Positions 6,381 to 8,388 of a DNA stretch of 8,388 nt are shown piece by piece (position 1 is the stretch's first letter; each line of letters starts with the position of its first letter). The notes under the pieces were generated by a model. That model saw only the letters and a list, made by a program, of their open reading frames with translations. It had not been told where the DNA came from and did not search any database. Source of the DNA: CAZKTS01 sp964555735 (lineage in GTDB: Bacteria; Actinomycetota; Acidimicrobiia; IMCC26256; PALSA-555); the NCBI GenBank assembly GCA_964555735.1, contig CAZKTS010000115.1:1-8388 (forward strand), written 5' to 3'. A program made the translations under genes and the position numbers.

Positions 6381-7091
6381 ATGACCACGCACGTCGTCGC
6401 GATGGGCGGAGGCGGGTTCCTCCGTCGAGGTGAGGTGTCGCCGATCGATCGGTACGTGCTGTCGCTCGTCGACGCACCGAAGCCCAACGTGTGCTTCGTC
6501 CCCACGGCGTGCGGTGACCCGCAGCAGTCGATCGACCTCTTCCACCGGGTGTTCGAGGGCATCGGCTGCGAGCACCACCACGTCAGTCTGTTCTGGCGCG
6601 ACGAGGTGCCGGTGCCCGACCGCATCCTCGATGCCGACGTCGTCTACGTGCACGGCGGCAACACTGCGAACCTCCTCGCGCTGTGGCGCCTGCACGGCGT
6701 CGACGCCGCGCTGCGGGAGCGGGCCGCGGCCCGCGACCTCGTGGTGTGCGGACCGAGCGCGGGCGGCCTCTGCTGGTATGAGTGCGGCGTCACCGACTCG
6801 TTCGGCCCGCAGCTGGCGCCGCTCGACGACGGCATGGGGTGGGTGCCCGGAAGCTTCTGCCCGCACTACGACGAGGAGCCGCGTCGCCAGCCCGTGTACC
6901 GCGAGCTCATCACCAGCGGCCGACTGCCCGCCGGCATCGCGGTCGACGGTGGCGCCGCGGCGCACACCGCCGACGGCGCACTCGTGAAGATCGTGGCCGA
7001 GCTCCCCGACGCCACCGGTCACACCCTCGCGATGGTCGACGGCGAGCTCGACGAGCGCCGCCTCGACGCCGAGCGACTGCCCGCGCTCTAG
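6381..7091 (+). CDS. Peptidase E-like serine hydrolase (family S51)
   Basis: A 236-residue protein of the S51 family, which includes peptidase E (an Asp-Xaa dipeptidase, 229 residues in Salmonella) and cyanophycinase. Seen: a glycine-rich N-terminal strand VVAMGGGGF (5-13), HGGNT (91-95), the nucleophile elbow GPSAGG with Ser126, and FCPHYDEE with His162. By comparison with PepE Ser120 and His157, these match the catalytic serine and histidine in spacing; Asp139 in CGVTDSFGPQ is a candidate third residue. No signal peptide, so it is cytosolic. It starts 7 bases after the sulfatase stop and is almost certainly in the same operon. A dipeptidase has no obvious role in a sulfate-ester or ring-degradation operon. 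It may hydrolyse a peptide- or amino-acid-conjugated substrate, or be a passenger. Its assignment to the family is firm; its substrate is not. Confidence 0.88.
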   Translation: MTTHVVAMGGGGFLRRGEVSPIDRYVLSLVDAPKPNVCFVPTACGDPQQSIDLFHRVFEGIGCEHHHVSLFWRDEVPVPDRILDADVVYVHGGNTANLLALWRLHGVDAALRERAAARDLVVCGPSAGGLCWYECGVTDSFGPQLAPLDDGMGWVPGSFCPHYDEEPRRQPVYRELITSGRLPAGIAVDGGAAAHTADGALVKIVAELPDATGHTLAMVDGELDERRLDAERLPAL

Positions 7092-7112
7092 GTGCGGGGC
7101 TAGAGGTTGCGG
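7081..7112. terminator. Inverted repeat spanning both convergent stop codons, possible bidirectional terminator
   Basis: CTCTAG (7086-7091) and CTAGAG (7100-7105) are perfectly complementary around GTGCGGGG. An outer CCGC (7081-7084) pairs with GCGG (7109-7112) across a small asymmetric bulge. The hydrolase stop TAG and the minus-strand stop TAG each lie in one arm. There is no T-run on either side, so intrinsic termination is uncertain, but only 8 bases separate the two genes and no other terminator candidate is visible. Confidence 0.35.
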
Positions 7113-8008
7113 TCGATCTTCTCGGGGATGAGGAACGGGTAGGGGCGACGCCGCACGCGGCGCTGCCACCACCGGTCGGCGCGCCGCACGCGCTGGAGCC
7201 AACCCCAGAGTCGAGCGTCGCGCCGGTAGTACCGGTCAATCTCCTCGACGGTGAAGTCGGTGCCGAGGCGCGCGTTGGCGAGCTCGACCGCGATCGGCAC
7301 CCAGCCGGCGAGGTCCTCCTTGTGCAGGTTCGCCAGGAGGTCGAGCGCAGCGCGGCGCGGGTCGTAGTACGGGTCGAGGATCGTGGCGAGGGCGAAGCGG
7401 CGCACGAGCGGGCGGGCGAAGGCCGGCAGCGACGCCATGAACAGATCGGTGTCGAGCCGCTCGCGGCCGGTGTCGGTGCGCAGCAGCGGTGTCGTGACGT
7501 CGACGTATCGGAGCTCACCGCCCTCGACGAACCAGTTGGAGAGCTGGGCGTCGAGGCCGACGTGTTCGCTGATGGTGGTGCCGATGTGGTCGAGGATCCC
7601 TGCGAGCAGCGCGCGCCCCTCGTGATCAGAGGCGTCACGCAGCAGGGCGGGCGCGTGTGCGGCGGCGTCGACCTTGCGTTGCACGCAGTAGCCCGCGAGG
7701 TTGCCGTCGGCGGCCGGCACGTGCTCCAGGGTCGTGGGGTGCACGAGCACCCCGCGCTCGCCGAGCGTGGAGAGATAGTCGTCGAACACGGCCCGGTACT
7801 CCTCGAGCCGCTCCGACGCGTCGAACACCGGCAGCCGCTTGCACGCCCAGGGCCCCGACGCCTCGGGCCACGCAACGACGCACGTCATCTCGCCGTACCC
7901 GAGCACGTGCAGCCCCCGCTCGTCGCCCGACTCGAGCGCAGCCTGCACCGTGCGCTCCAACCCCACGAGGTCGAGTCGGGGATCGGCGCCGCGTCCGGTC
8001 GCGGTCAC
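7100..8008 (-). CDS. Uncharacterised protein with protein-kinase-like catalytic residues
   Basis: I do not recognise the family by name. The 302-residue product shows an order of motifs typical of the protein kinase/aminoglycoside phosphotransferase fold: a glycine-containing turn LGYGEMT (36-42), a possible beta-3 lysine Lys57 in WACKRLP, Glu69/Glu70 about 13 residues on, a hinge-like GYCVQRKVD (106-114), then Asp153 and Asn158 in LDAQLSNW and Asp170 in YVDVTTP. The Asp-x4-Asn spacing and the metal-binding Asp twelve residues later match kinases closely. The C-terminal third is helical and ends with a very basic, Trp/Arg-rich segment (about 267-290). No membrane segment or signal is visible. 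Start: GTG 8008 overlaps the aminotransferase stop by four bases (GTGA); no Shine-Dalgarno site is visible, so translation probably depends on coupling. Kinase activity is inference. It could equally be a fold relative that binds but does not phosphorylate a small molecule. Confidence 0.75.
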   Translation of the reverse strand: MTATGRGADPRLDLVGLERTVQAALESGDERGLHVLGYGEMTCVVAWPEASGPWACKRLPVFDASERLEEYRAVFDDYLSTLGERGVLVHPTTLEHVPAADGNLAGYCVQRKVDAAAHAPALLRDASDHEGRALLAGILDHIGTTISEHVGLDAQLSNWFVEGGELRYVDVTTPLLRTDTGRERLDTDLFMASLPAFARPLVRRFALATILDPYYDPRRAALDLLANLHKEDLAGWVPIAVELANARLGTDFTVEEIDRYYRRDARLWGWLQRVRRADRWWQRRVRRRPYPFLIPEKIDRNL

Positions 8009-8388
8009 GAGAGCGCGCCGACCACGAGCGCAGCCAGCTCCTCGGTCTCCTCGTCGGTGAGCACGAGCGGGGGCAGGAACTGGCAGACGCGGGTGTCGTT
8101 GGCGGCGAAGACCGCGAAGACGCCGGCGTCGATGAGGGCCTTGGCGCCGAGGATGCCTGCGCCCTCGTCGGGCCAGCACAGTCCCATGAAGAGGCCGCGC
8201 CGGCGCACGGAGAAGCGGTGGCCGGCGAGCTCCTTCTCGAGCCGGAGCCCGACCTCCTCCACGCGATCGAGGAAGCCGGGCTCCTCGATGGCGTCGAGCA
8301 CCGTCAGCGCGATGACGCAGCCGATGTCCGAACCACCGTACGAGGAGACGTGCACGAACGGCTGCTCGTCGAAGAACCGGTGGACGGG
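8005..8388 (-). CDS. Class III PLP-dependent aminotransferase, C-terminal part (5' end outside window)
   Basis: The last 127 residues of a fold-type I, class III aminotransferase (the ornithine/acetylornithine/4-aminobutyrate type), open to the right edge of the window. The segment HVSSYGGSDIGCVIALTVLD (13-32 of the visible part) matches the region just after the PLP lysine, where family members have a H-x-S-T-F/Y-G-G-N/S-x-x-x-C-A-A pattern. The small C-terminal domain follows with RGLFMGLCW, a substrate-arginine-like Arg in TRVCQFLPPLVLTDEETEEL, and the closing helix. The PLP-binding lysine itself lies upstream of the visible part and cannot be checked. The stop overlaps the start of the kinase-like gene by four bases, so the two proteins are made from one transcript and probably act together. 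The substrate is unknown. Confidence 0.85.
   Translation of the reverse strand, partial: PVHRFFDEQPFVHVSSYGGSDIGCVIALTVLDAIEEPGFLDRVEEVGLRLEKELAGHRFSVRRRGLFMGLCWPDEGAGILGAKALIDAGVFAVFAANDTRVCQFLPPLVLTDEETEELAALVVGALS

Noticed and set aside
4136..6625. 829-codon minus-strand open frame opposite the sulfatase and S51 gene
   Set aside because: The translation is compositionally biased (Arg, Val, Glu, His repeats), has no recognisable domain and mirrors the codon structure of the sulfatase, which carries all expected motifs.
8009..8179. N-terminal extension of the kinase-like protein back to 8179
   Set aside because: The extension runs out of frame through the conserved C-terminal end of the aminotransferase, and its residues are an Arg-rich shadow. 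The GTGA overlap at 8008 is the natural start.

Overview
The window is GC-rich, densely coding DNA with GTG starts and short or overlapping gene junctions. The gene content (CaiC/FadD-type ligase, HsaA-type flavin monooxygenase, mycobacterial-type arylsulfatase, aldehyde dehydrogenase) points to an actinobacterium. An environmental, lipid- or steroid-degrading lineage such as Acidimicrobiia or a mycobacterial relative is my guess, not a proof. I see no tRNA, rRNA, insertion sequence, CRISPR array or prophage. No stretch longer than about 90 bases lacks a gene.

Layout. (1) Positions 1-2787, minus strand: an acyl-CoA ligase (1099-2787) followed downstream by an aldehyde dehydrogenase (1-1040) that runs off the left edge. 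(2) Positions 2788-2876: an 89-bp divergent intergenic region with two overlapping palindromes, one carrying an AACnnGTT core like the KstR operator, and a possible promoter on each strand. (3) Positions 2877-7091, plus strand: an apparent three-gene operon of an HsaA/acyl-CoA-dehydrogenase-type flavin monooxygenase, a cytosolic arylsulfatase (4-bp overlap with the previous gene) and an S51 peptidase E-like serine hydrolase (7-bp gap). (4) Positions 7100-8388, minus strand: the C-terminal end of a class III PLP aminotransferase followed by a coupled (4-bp overlap) protein of unrecognised family, which carries protein-kinase-like catalytic residues. The plus-strand operon and this minus-strand pair converge with only 8 bp between their TAG stop codons, and both stops lie in an inverted repeat.

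How the genes may work together. The ligase would activate a carboxylic acid as its CoA thioester. The aldehyde dehydrogenase would supply acids from aldehydes. The flavin monooxygenase would hydroxylate an aromatic or CoA-linked intermediate, and the sulfatase would remove a sulfate ester. The shared divergent control region suggests that both arms answer to one TetR-type repressor sensing a CoA ester. A catabolic locus for a sulfated steroid-like or aromatic compound fits, but the substrate is inferred. The aminotransferase/kinase-like pair is a separate unit of unknown purpose and is the least explained part of the window.
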